A DNA stretch of 64,000 bases. Origin: UBA2883 sp050873965 (GTDB lineage: Bacteria; Cyanobacteriota; Vampirovibrionia; Gastranaerophilales; Gastranaerophilaceae). Position 1 is the stretch's first letter, and every line of letters begins with the position of its first letter. The notes under the pieces were generated by a model. That model searched no databases. It was not told the DNA's origin and saw nothing but the letters and a program-made list of their open reading frames with translations. The stretch spans positions 1 through 64,000 of the forward strand of contig JBNMJS010000001.1 of assembly GCA_050873965.1 (NCBI GenBank). Reading direction: 5' to 3'. Position numbers and translations under genes: made by a program. Shown in pieces: positions 35,801 to 43,733 of the stretch.

Positions 35801-36736
35801 GGTACTCAATTACAAACTAAGAGCAATTCATTGCTACAACGTGGTGACTCACTTGCAACATTGAGATATGAAAGACAAAAAACTGGTGATATCGTTCAAG
35901 GTTTGCCGCGTGTAGAAGAATTGTTAGAAGCTAGAAAACCAAAAGATTGTGCAATCTTAGCTGAATATGATGGTACAGCAATTATTGAAATTGATGAAGA
36001 TATGCCTAGATTATTCTTAGATTCTGAAGAATTCGGAAGAAAAGAAATCAAATATACTATCGATTCAAATATCATTGTTCAAAATAAACAAAAAATCAAA
36101 AAAGGTGATCCTCTTACAAGTGGTCCTTTAAATCCACATGATATTATCAGATTATGCGGACCTGAGGCTGCTCAACAATATCTTGTAGATGAAGTACAAC
36201 GTGTATATCGTTCACAAGGTGTTGAAATTGCTGATAAACATATCGAAATGATTGTAAGACAGATGACTAAGAAAGTTAAAATTCTTGAACCTGGTGATAC
36301 TAGTTTCTTACCTGGTGAATTGGTTGAAGTTCATGCATTCAATAAAGCAAATGAAGAAGTTGCTAAGAATGATGGTCAACAAGCAGAATGTGAATACTTG
36401 TTATTAGGTATTACAAAGGCGTCTTTGAATACTGAAAGTTTCATCTCTGCAGCTTCATTCCAAGAAACAACAAGAATATTAACAGAAGCAGCTGTTGAAG
36501 GTAAGAAAGATATGTTGAGAGGATTGAAAGAAAACGTTATCATTGGTCGTTTGATTCCAGCAGGTACAGGTTATCATCACTTGTCATTTGCTAGTGAAGA
36601 AAAAGACAGAGAAGCTCAAAGAAGAGCTGCTGCTCAACGTAATCAAGCTAGAAAACCTTCTGCTATTTTGGAAGAAATTGAAGGTATGTTCGGTTCACCT
36701 GATTTGTTAATCAATGATAAGAAAGATGGCGAATAA
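32876..36736 (+). CDS. rpoC2: RNA polymerase beta' subunit, C-terminal part
   Basis: A 1286-residue subunit equal to the C-terminal part of RpoC. FINKLMDKGAIRKLLSQMY and VSISDLSVPPTK-like opening residues, the second zinc site TCSLEYGVCQKCYGW (about 296-310), the trigger-loop region GTQLTLRTFHTGGAV and the C-terminal TSFISAASFQETTRILTEAA motif are present. Between about 380 and 1000 lies a very long insertion of repeated sandwich-barrel domains, typical of cyanobacterial RpoC2 (the SI3 insertion). It begins 43 bases after rpoC1 with its own ribosome binding site and is followed by a terminator. Confidence 0.96.
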   Translation: MENTYSRTKSKTPEFINKLMDKGAIRKLLSQMYLEYGGAKTGELANTLKNLGYKYATRSGVTISISDLSVPPTKKDLLAKAESEIEKSTDRYEKGEITEVERYTKVIDTWSETTAKLTEQVVENFDRLNPVYMMAFSGARGNLSQVSQLVGMRGLMADAAGQIIDLPIKSNFKEGLTVTEYIISSYGARKGLVDTALKTADSGYLTRRLVDVAQDVIIRDADCGGHNYINLKPIVDGDNVIVPLIDRLLGRTIAEDIYDTDGKTVLVKANTTMSREDIEKISHLTLNELKVRSGLTCSLEYGVCQKCYGWAMTTQKMVDIGEAIGIIAAQSIGEPGTQLTLRTFHTGGAVGVKEAKKDIKSREDGVVSSSIKTREQRTRHGDVLNIAINEADIEVKGEKRTNKYHVMAGSVVFVKDGDSVKKGDLLAEFDPASQNESGRLTETAYMDINSDVAGQVFFDGFDVDEKKDRQGNISRTANRSGIVWVIAGDVYNLPGGSSVLVKDKQSVKAGEKLAETMVICEHGGEVRYSSDLEIEDTKFEGEKIKKIVKGKELTIVIASLIPSNATFEQTKKEQFWTVDGDGEKYIVKAPVDTTVENGMVIAELVDDEYSVSSSGEIKYMGVEVDENQVITKAGDIVFIPEEVHQINKDSSLKMVENGTVVTEGTEIVKDVYSHIDGVVEFNEFNDVIHEITIRPGEVHTLASVNDLKVEEGAVVKKGTVIAEGIKAKATSIVSIMEAGFEDIDIDDLDEEIDTTSVGMEEKPIQILVRPVQILHVEPKDVSIRFNTSDELIDVVSETQLQYKDGTRVRNLDGATLTRTSLKLAMDGYLSHLKGLVELDANGQLKIVVLETLIVRRELEGNSKLNDALQTELLVKDGEVIEPRTAVAKTEVLAIADGVASISGNEEESRRLLLQSESHVTEIAIKGKANVKAGDFIKKDSIVADSGEVAEISGHVVEVGKKGIRVRAGRPYLISQGTQLQTKSNSLLQRGDSLATLRYERQKTGDIVQGLPRVEELLEARKPKDCAILAEYDGTAIIEIDEDMPRLFLDSEEFGRKEIKYTIDSNIIVQNKQKIKKGDPLTSGPLNPHDIIRLCGPEAAQQYLVDEVQRVYRSQGVEIADKHIEMIVRQMTKKVKILEPGDTSFLPGELVEVHAFNKANEEVAKNDGQQAECEYLLLGITKASLNTESFISAASFQETTRILTEAAVEGKKDMLRGLKENVIIGRLIPAGTGYHHLSFASEEKDREAQRRAAAQRNQARKPSAILEEIEGMFGSPDLLINDKKDGE

Positions 36737-36754
36737 CATATATTCAATATAGAT

Positions 36755-36789
36755 AAAAAAGAGTTACGAGTAATCGTAACTCTTTTTTT
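36755..36789 (+). terminator. Intrinsic terminator of the rpoBC operon
   Basis: AAAAAGAGTTACGA pairs with TCGTAACTCTTTTT around a GTAA loop and ends in seven T residues. Confidence 0.92.
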
Positions 36790-36840
36790 GTAGCAAATTA
36801 TATTTTTATGAACGTTATATAAATAGAGAAGGTAAAAATT

Positions 36841-37314
36841 ATGAACACTAAAAATATATTAACAAGTTTTGTCGCTGGTACTGTAACATTAACAAATGTT
36901 TCTTGTAAAAGAGAACCTCTACATAGAGTTACAGATGCAGTAAAAAATCCAATTATCGAAAGAGTGGATTCTTTTGCAAAATCATCTTTAAATAAAATTG
37001 ACACAACAGGTTTAGAATTATTTAAAGTTGATACGGTAGCAATAACTAATAAAAAATTAGATAAACCTAAACAATTAGCAAGTGCTATAAAGGAAAAAGC
37101 TATTTCTGAAAATGATTTTATACAAAATCGTCATCAGTATTATAGTGGTAATGTTATGAGTATTTCAGATTTATCAAATCTTTGGAAATCTGGTGATGCA
37201 GCACAGTCAGGAACTCCAAAGGATTCTGTTATTTGTACTATGCAAAATAAAGTTTTTACAAACAAAATAGAGAATAAATATTTTGTTCCAATCGAGTATT
37301 ATAAGAAAAAATAA
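36841..37314 (+). CDS. Lipoprotein-like protein, first of a tandem pair
   Basis: A 157-residue orphan with an N-terminal hydrophobic segment ending TNVSC (Cys22) followed by KRE, a plausible but non-consensus lipobox. After it comes a block shared with the next gene, NPIIERVDSFAKSSLN (about 39-54). The middle differs completely, and the two proteins converge again in MQNKVFTNK.E.KYFVP..YY at the C terminus. No enzyme motif is visible. It is probably an outer-membrane or periplasmic lipoprotein. It starts 51 bases after the rpoBC terminator with an AAGG-type ribosome binding site. Confidence 0.7.
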   Translation: MNTKNILTSFVAGTVTLTNVSCKREPLHRVTDAVKNPIIERVDSFAKSSLNKIDTTGLELFKVDTVAITNKKLDKPKQLASAIKEKAISENDFIQNRHQYYSGNVMSISDLSNLWKSGDAAQSGTPKDSVICTMQNKVFTNKIENKYFVPIEYYKKK

Positions 37315-37337
37315 ATAAATTTGTAGAGGATATTATA

Positions 37338-37829
37338 ATGAATAAAAGTTTATTAACAAAGGTTATGGCGGGTACTGTTGCTTTGTCAACAGCATCTTGC
37401 AAACGTGAACCTATTCATAGAATTTCTGATGTTGCAAAACATCCAATTATCGAGCGAGTTGATTCTTTTACAAAATCATCATTAAATGATGTTGATACTA
37501 CATTTGCAGATAGAATTAAAACAGATACTTTAGAAATCTCTAATAAATTGTTAAATGATAAAAAAGAATTAGTAGATTATTTGGATAAAAATGCAAGAAA
37601 ATCAAATTATAACGTTGTTGTTGATACAAGACCAGTTTATAGTTTTGGTATGAGATATGATGGTAAGATGGGTTATAGATTACGTATGGAAAGTGTTGTT
37701 GAACCTAGATATATTTCATCAGAGATGGCTGGCGTTATGCAAAATAAAGTTTACACTAATAAATCAGAAACAAAATATTTTGTTCCTGTAAATTATTACG
37801 GTGTAGTAAATCAAAAAAGTATTAAATAA
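37338..37829 (+). CDS. Lipoprotein-like protein, second of a tandem pair
   Basis: A 163-residue paralogue of the preceding protein, 23 bases downstream and probably cotranscribed. The N terminus ends STASC (Cys21) then KREPIHRISDV, a better lipobox match than in its partner. It shares the NPIIERVDSF and C-terminal MQNKVYTNK.E.KYFVPVNYY blocks, but the middle (about 90-125, with RPVYSFGMRYDGKMGYRLR) is unrelated. Function is unknown. It is followed by a bidirectional terminator. Confidence 0.7.
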   Translation: MNKSLLTKVMAGTVALSTASCKREPIHRISDVAKHPIIERVDSFTKSSLNDVDTTFADRIKTDTLEISNKLLNDKKELVDYLDKNARKSNYNVVVDTRPVYSFGMRYDGKMGYRLRMESVVEPRYISSEMAGVMQNKVYTNKSETKYFVPVNYYGVVNQKSIK

Positions 37830-37846
37830 ATATTTAATTGGTTGAT

Positions 37847-37880
37847 AAAAAGGGTTGGTATTATAACCAACCCTTTATTT
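37847..37880. terminator. Bidirectional terminator
   Basis: AAAGGGTTGGT pairs with ACCAACCCTTT around an ATTATA loop. T-rich tails follow on both strands, so it can stop both the lipoprotein pair and the convergent ileS transcript. Confidence 0.82.
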
Positions 37881-37885
37881 TATTT

Positions 37886-40717
37886 TTATTGAATTGCATC
37901 GTAGCAATCTGAACATATAGTTTCATAACCTTGATGTACACCAAGGTTTCTATATTTCCAACATCTTTCGCATTTTTCACCTTCTGCTTTAGTTACCCAA
38001 ACTGTGTAACCTTCTTCTGAATATTCATTAAGAATATCATTAGGTTTTTCTTCTGTTATGTATGCTTGTGATGTAATGAAAATATCACATAAATCATCTT
38101 GGTTTGCTTTTAGTATTTCTGAATTGTTTTCCGATTTTACATATACTGCAACTTCAAGAGAACTACCAACTTTCTTTTCTGCTCTAAGTGGTTCAATAGC
38201 ACGTGTTACAACTTCTCTCGCTTCTAATATTTTAGAGAAGTCTTTTTCAAGTGCTTCGTTAGTCCAAGTAGAGTGGATTGTTGGCCAATTTGTTAGAAGA
38301 ACACTGATTAAGCCATTTTTATGCATATCTGGCATATTTTGCCAAATATCTTCTGCTTGATGTGGCATTACAGGTGCAAGTATTCTAACAAGTGTTTGTA
38401 ATGTTTCATACAAGACTGTTTGGCATGCACGTCTTGAAAGTGATTTTTTGCCGGCTGTGTATAATCTATCCTTAACAATATCAAGGTAGAATGAACTTAA
38501 ATCTACTGCTGCAAAGTTTTGTAAGCATTGGAAGTATTTATAAAATTCATAATTTTCAAATGCTTCAGTTACTTCTGCAACAAGTTTATTTAATTTATGT
38601 AGTGCAAATTTATCAATAAGTTTTAAATCATCGTAGCATACATAGTCTTCTTTTGGATTAAAATCAAAGATGTTACCCATCAAGAATCTTGCAGTGTTAC
38701 GAGTTTTCTTAAATATTTCAGCAAGTTGACCAACAATGTTGTTACCGATTTTTATATCGTTTCTGTAATCAACAGATGCTGCCCATAATCTAAGAATATC
38801 TGCACCATAGTTTTTAATAATATCATCTGGTCTAATGTAGTTACCAAGTGATTTAGACATCTTTCTACCATCTTCACCAAATACAAAACCGTGAGTTAGA
38901 ACGCCTTTGTAAGGTGCTTTTTCTTGAGTTGCAATTGATGTTAATAGTGATGATTGGAACCAACCTCTGTGTTGGTCAGAACCTTCTAAGTATAAATCAA
39001 CTGGAGTGTGACCAAGCTCGTCTGAACGTTTTTCAACAACTGCTTTCCAAGATACCCCACTATCAAACCAAACGTCCATAATATCACGTTCTTTTTTGAA
39101 GTGAGTTTTACCACATTTAGGACATTTGAATCCTTCTGGTAACAATTCTTCTGCTGAATATTTTACCCAAGCATCAGAACTTTCTTTTTCAAACATTTTA
39201 GCAATCTTTTCGATTGTTTCATCGTTGCAGATTACTTCTCCACAGTCTTCACAATAGAAGATAGGTATTGGAACACCCCAAGCTCTTTGTCTTGAGATAC
39301 ACCAGTCTGTACGTCCTTCGACCATGTTTCCAATTCTGTTTTCACCACTTGCTGGAACCCATTTTACATCTTTGATTGCATTTAGTGCTTTATCTCTAAA
39401 TTTGTCAACTTTAACAAACCATTGAGGTGTTGCTCTATAAATAACAGGTTTTTTACATCTCCAACAATGTGGATAACTGTGTTGAATATCTTGTTGTTTT
39501 AGTAATGCTCCTTTTGCTTCAAGCATTTCTATAACCATTGAATTACCTTTGTAATAAGGAACTCCAACTAATTCTGGAATACCTACTACATCTGTCCAAA
39601 CACCAGCACCATCTAGTGGAGAGAATACTTCAATATTATATTTGCAACCAACTTCATAGTCTTCAAGACCGTGACCAGGAGCAGTATGTACAGAACCTGT
39701 ACCTGCTTCAAGTGTTACGTGTTCACCTAAAATAATAGGTGATTTTCTATCAACTAGTGGGTGTTGTGTTTCTAATAGTTCTAAATCTTGTCCTTTGCAA
39801 GAACCAATAACTTTAATATCAGCTTCTTCCCATTCTACATCGTTTAAGAATGAAGATAACAATTCTTGTGCTACAACATAAACATTGTTGTTGTATTCAA
39901 AGAATGTATATTCAAATCTCGGATGCATACTGATAGCCATATTTGATGGAATAGTCCAAGGTGTTGTTGTCCAAATAATAGCGTAAATTGGTTTATTATT
40001 TGAATTTTTTAGAATTTCGTTATTGATTTTATCTGTAGATTTTTCATCAAATTGGAATCTTACATATATTGATGTTGATGTATGGTCAGCGTATTCAACT
40101 TCTGCTTCTGCTAATGCTGTTTCACAAGCAGCACACCAATATACAGGTTTAAGTCCTTTTTCTATGTATCCTTTTTTATACATTTCACCGAATACTCTAA
40201 TTTGTTCTGCTTCGTATTCTGGATTGATTGTTAAATAAGGATTTTCCCAGTTTCCTAAAACACCTAAACGTCTAAATTCGCTTTCTTGACCTTTAAGGTT
40301 TTTATGAGCGAATTCTCTACATTTAGCACGTAATTCTGTTTCTGTAATAGCGTGTCTGCCACCTTTGATTTTCTTTACAACTGCATTTTCAATAGGCAAA
40401 CCGTGACCATCATATCCAGGAACGTATGGTGCATAGAATCCTTGTTGAGATTTATATTTAATTAAAATATCTTTTAAAATTTTGTTTAAAGCTGTACCTA
40501 CGTGAATTTTTTCAGAACTTAGGTAAGGTGGTCCATCGTGAAGAATGAATGAATTATTTTTATCTCTTTGTTCAATCATTTTTTCATAGATGTTGTTTTC
40601 TTCCCAAAATTTTTGTATTTGTGGTTCTCTCATTGTCGCATTTGCTCTCATACCAAGAGTTGTTTGTGGCAAATTAAGAGTCTTTTTGTATTCAACTTTT
40701 TCGTTTGTTGTTTCCAT
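37886..40717 (-). CDS. ileS: Isoleucyl-tRNA synthetase
   Basis: A 943-residue class I synthetase that charges tRNA-Ile. The KMSKS motif (GRKMSKSLGN), the editing domain with WTTTPWTIPSN, and the C-terminal zinc finger CERCWKYRNLGVH..CSDC are present. The HIGH-type motif reads HVGT within KIHVGTALNKILKDIL, so the last His is Thr; this variant probably occurs in other bacterial IleRS and is not evidence of an inactive enzyme. The length is standard. GAGGT precedes the ATG, and the gene lies eight bases after the dicarboxylate symporter, so they share a transcript. Confidence 0.97.
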   Translation of the reverse strand: METTNEKVEYKKTLNLPQTTLGMRANATMREPQIQKFWEENNIYEKMIEQRDKNNSFILHDGPPYLSSEKIHVGTALNKILKDILIKYKSQQGFYAPYVPGYDGHGLPIENAVVKKIKGGRHAITETELRAKCREFAHKNLKGQESEFRRLGVLGNWENPYLTINPEYEAEQIRVFGEMYKKGYIEKGLKPVYWCAACETALAEAEVEYADHTSTSIYVRFQFDEKSTDKINNEILKNSNNKPIYAIIWTTTPWTIPSNMAISMHPRFEYTFFEYNNNVYVVAQELLSSFLNDVEWEEADIKVIGSCKGQDLELLETQHPLVDRKSPIILGEHVTLEAGTGSVHTAPGHGLEDYEVGCKYNIEVFSPLDGAGVWTDVVGIPELVGVPYYKGNSMVIEMLEAKGALLKQQDIQHSYPHCWRCKKPVIYRATPQWFVKVDKFRDKALNAIKDVKWVPASGENRIGNMVEGRTDWCISRQRAWGVPIPIFYCEDCGEVICNDETIEKIAKMFEKESSDAWVKYSAEELLPEGFKCPKCGKTHFKKERDIMDVWFDSGVSWKAVVEKRSDELGHTPVDLYLEGSDQHRGWFQSSLLTSIATQEKAPYKGVLTHGFVFGEDGRKMSKSLGNYIRPDDIIKNYGADILRLWAASVDYRNDIKIGNNIVGQLAEIFKKTRNTARFLMGNIFDFNPKEDYVCYDDLKLIDKFALHKLNKLVAEVTEAFENYEFYKYFQCLQNFAAVDLSSFYLDIVKDRLYTAGKKSLSRRACQTVLYETLQTLVRILAPVMPHQAEDIWQNMPDMHKNGLISVLLTNWPTIHSTWTNEALEKDFSKILEAREVVTRAIEPLRAEKKVGSSLEVAVYVKSENNSEILKANQDDLCDIFITSQAYITEEKPNDILNEYSEEGYTVWVTKAEGEKCERCWKYRNLGVHQGYETICSDCYDAIQ

Positions 40718-40725
40718 TTTTACCT

Positions 40726-42045
40726 CTAATTCTTTTCAACATTCTGTTCAATACTAGTTTCTTTATCAAAATCATCAGGATAAGATTTACATTCTAATTT
40801 TTCAGCTGATGAAGATATAAATTGTTTCATTTTATCATAATCAAATTCGTTTTCCCAACGAGCAATAACAACTGTTGCTACACAGTTCCCAATAAGGTTA
40901 ACAGTAGTTCTACCCATATCTAATAATTGGTCTATACCTAACAATATTGCCACACCAACAATTGGAATTTGGAAACTTGTTAGAGAACCAGCCAAAACTA
41001 TAAGTGCTACTCTAGGAATACCTGCAATACCTTTACTTGTTACCATTAGTGCAAACATAATGATAAGTTGTTGTTCAATTGATAATGGAATACCTGCAAT
41101 TTGAGCACAGAATATAACTGCAATTGCTAGGTATAATGTACTTCCATCACAGTTAAATGTATAACCTGTCGGCATAACAAAACCAACGATTGATTTTGGT
41201 ACACCGAATTTTTCCATAATTTCCATAGCCTTTGGTAACGCTGCTTCTGAACTAGCAGTTGAAAATGCTAATATTGCAGGTTCTTCAATTGCTTGTAGCA
41301 AGGCTCTTAGTGATATGCCAACAATTTTACAAGCGATAAATAGAACTATTGCAACAAAGATTATAAGTGCAAAGTATAATGAACCTATAATTTTTGTGTA
41401 ATTTTTAAGTACACTAATACCACTAGAACCAACTGTATAAGAGATTGCACCAAATATACCAACTGGTGCAAATAACATTACAAATTCTGTAAACTTAAAC
41501 ATAATTTGACAAACAGAGTTTAATAAATCCATAACAGGTTTTGCTTTTTTGCCAATTGTACAAATTGCAAGTGCGAAGAATATAGAAAACACTACAATTT
41601 GTAATAAATTACCTTCTGCCATAGATTGAACAACACTTGTTGGAACCATACTAGTGAAGAATTCACTAAATGAATGATGTTGAACAGCAGATGACATTTG
41701 AGTGATTTCATCAAGGTTTGGTAAATTGATAGCGTGTGAAATTCCCAATCCAGGATTAGTTAAATTCGCTACACCCAAACCTATGAATAGAGCAATTGTT
41801 GTAACTATTTCAAAATACAAAATAGTTTTAAAACCTACTCTTCCGACTTTTTTTACATCTCCGTGACCAGCAATACCCACAACCAATGTTGCAAATAACA
41901 ATGGAGCAATAATCATTTTAACCATTCTTAAAAATATAGTTGCTAATGGGTGCATTTTTACTGCAAAATCCGGAGCAACAGCACCTACAAGAATACCTGA
42001 TACAAGTGCTATAAATATCCAAAATGTTAATGTTGTATTTTTCAA
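40726..42045 (-). CDS. Dicarboxylate/amino acid:cation symporter
   Basis: A 439-residue DAACS-family transporter (GltP/DctA-like), which moves glutamate, aspartate or C4-dicarboxylates with sodium or protons. Eight transmembrane helices and two re-entrant loops are inferred, with the serine-rich loop AFSTASSEAALPKAM (about 260-274) and the NCDGST motif (about 301-306), whose Asn/Asp help bind substrate. A long polar C-terminal tail follows. It lies between an alanine-type symporter and ileS on the same strand. Amino-acid uptake fits a cell that ferments 2-oxoacids. Confidence 0.93.
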   Translation of the reverse strand: MKNTTLTFWIFIALVSGILVGAVAPDFAVKMHPLATIFLRMVKMIIAPLLFATLVVGIAGHGDVKKVGRVGFKTILYFEIVTTIALFIGLGVANLTNPGLGISHAINLPNLDEITQMSSAVQHHSFSEFFTSMVPTSVVQSMAEGNLLQIVVFSIFFALAICTIGKKAKPVMDLLNSVCQIMFKFTEFVMLFAPVGIFGAISYTVGSSGISVLKNYTKIIGSLYFALIIFVAIVLFIACKIVGISLRALLQAIEEPAILAFSTASSEAALPKAMEIMEKFGVPKSIVGFVMPTGYTFNCDGSTLYLAIAVIFCAQIAGIPLSIEQQLIIMFALMVTSKGIAGIPRVALIVLAGSLTSFQIPIVGVAILLGIDQLLDMGRTTVNLIGNCVATVVIARWENEFDYDKMKQFISSSAEKLECKSYPDDFDKETSIEQNVEKN

Positions 42046-42136
42046 AATTCTCTTCCTCGTATTTATTTAATTATATCTGAAAAACATATCTCATCAAGTA
42101 AATAGCATTGTTTTGTTAACTGTTTATAAGCAAAAA

Positions 42137-43606
42137 CTATTCATCTATTTCTTTTTTATAAATACCAATACCATATCTTTCACAATATCGTTTTGTTTCT
42201 TTTATAACAACATTTGATAATGCAAAAACTGCAATAAGGTTTGGAACGGCTAAAAACAATGTTACACCGTCAGATAAATTTATAATACTTTGGAAGTTCA
42301 TTGCTGAACCAGCAATTATACATAGACAGTAGATTAGTTGAAATGTTCTTATTTTATATGTTTCTTGTCCGAATAGGAAAGTCCACGCTTTTACACCATA
42401 ATATGAACCACAAAGCATTGTGGATAGTACAAAACAAGAAACCATAATTGTTAATAGTATTGGGAAATATGGACAAATGGTTCCAAATGCTTTTGATGTT
42501 AATTCTATACCTGCAATACCATTTACATATAGATATTGTTTAGAAACTACAATTACGAAAGTAGTCGCAGTACTTACTATTACGGTATCAACAAATGGTT
42601 GTAACATTGATATAAATGCTTGAGCAACTGGTTTGTTTGTATTTACTGCAGAAAAAGCAATTGGTGCAGTTCCTAAACCTGCTTCGTTTGCAAACATTGC
42701 ACGTCTAAATCCCCATAACAAACAAGCAAATGCTCCACCTTGCATTGCTCGTGGTGAAAAAGCTTCTTTTATTATTAAATGAATTGTTTCAGGTATGTGT
42801 GTTATATTCAACAAACATACTAAAAATGCACTAAATACATATAAACTACACATAATAGGTGTTACTTTTGATGTAAATTTCCCGATTGCTTTTATTCCAC
42901 CAATAATTGTAAACCAAGTTATTACAGCAACAATTGTTCCTATTAACCAACCATTGTTATAAAAAATACTGTTTTGTCCACCGGTGATTTCTGTTATTTG
43001 TGAAGACATCGCATTTATTTGGAACAAGTTCCAGCCACCAATCATTGCAAAAACACAACATATTGCATATATTTTAGCAAGAGTTGGAGCAATTTTTTTC
43101 ATAAAAGGACTTCTTAAACCGTTTGTTATATAGTACATTGGTCCACCTGATACTGTACCATCAGGATTTGTTTGTCTAAATTTAAGTCCAAGTAATACTT
43201 CTGAATATTTTAGAGCCATAGAAAATAGTCCAGCAACTATTATCCAAAAAATTACACCAGCACCACCGATAGAAACTGCAGCAGCAGAACCGGCTACATT
43301 ACCTATACCAGCAGATGCTGAAATAGTTGCACTTAATGCTTGAAATGATGAAACTTCACCTTTTTTCTTTCGTTCATAGTCTAATTTTTTATGTTCATAG
43401 TTTTGGGTTATTAGTTTTATAGCGTGTTTAAATCCCCAAAATCCAATAAATTTCGTTTTTATTGTAAAAAATATTGCAGCAAAAATAAGTAGTGCTACGA
43501 TAAATTCTATTTTTACACCGTGTATAGTTATTGATGAAAATATAATTCCTGAAACTTTGTCAGCGATAGGTGACAAAATACTGTCAATTGCATAATCTAA
43601 ATTCAT
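42137..43606 (-). CDS. Sodium:alanine symporter (AGCS family)
   Basis: A 489-residue AGCS transporter for alanine or glycine with sodium. The signature SAGIGNVAGSAAAVSIGGAG (about 92-111), GGPMYYI and MFANEAGLGTAPIAFSA (about 299-315) are diagnostic, with about 10-11 hydrophobic helices. The length is typical. No clear ribosome binding site is visible; TATAAT lies 14 bases before the ATG on the minus strand, so the leader would be very short. It lies 91 bases upstream of the dicarboxylate symporter and may head that operon. Confidence 0.94.
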   Translation of the reverse strand: MNLDYAIDSILSPIADKVSGIIFSSITIHGVKIEFIVALLIFAAIFFTIKTKFIGFWGFKHAIKLITQNYEHKKLDYERKKKGEVSSFQALSATISASAGIGNVAGSAAAVSIGGAGVIFWIIVAGLFSMALKYSEVLLGLKFRQTNPDGTVSGGPMYYITNGLRSPFMKKIAPTLAKIYAICCVFAMIGGWNLFQINAMSSQITEITGGQNSIFYNNGWLIGTIVAVITWFTIIGGIKAIGKFTSKVTPIMCSLYVFSAFLVCLLNITHIPETIHLIIKEAFSPRAMQGGAFACLLWGFRRAMFANEAGLGTAPIAFSAVNTNKPVAQAFISMLQPFVDTVIVSTATTFVIVVSKQYLYVNGIAGIELTSKAFGTICPYFPILLTIMVSCFVLSTMLCGSYYGVKAWTFLFGQETYKIRTFQLIYCLCIIAGSAMNFQSIINLSDGVTLFLAVPNLIAVFALSNVVIKETKRYCERYGIGIYKKEIDE

Positions 43607-43674
43607 AGTAATCTTATCGTATTATAAGCATAGTAAAGGTTCAATGATTGTATGAAGTATTGATACAATAATAT

Positions 43675-43706
43675 ATAAAGCAAAAGCGAACCCAAATGGG
43701 TTCGCT
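43675..43706 (-). terminator. Intrinsic terminator of the hydrogenase gene
   Basis: On the minus strand a nine-pair stem AGCGAACCC/GGGTTCGCT is followed by TTTTG and CTTT. It lies about 30 bases after the hydrogenase stop. Confidence 0.75.
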
Positions 43707-43733
43707 AAGGCTGTCAACCGGACTATGTTTCTA

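Noticed and set aside
31123..36736. Split rpoC could be a frameshift.
   Set aside because: Each half has its own start and ribosome binding site, a 43-base gap separates them, and the break matches the normal cyanobacterial rpoC1/rpoC2 boundary.
37886..40717. IleRS with broken HIGH motif (HVGT) as a non-functional synthetase.
   Set aside because: Every other motif is intact, and I believe GT in place of GH occurs in other bacterial IleRS; it looks like lineage variation.
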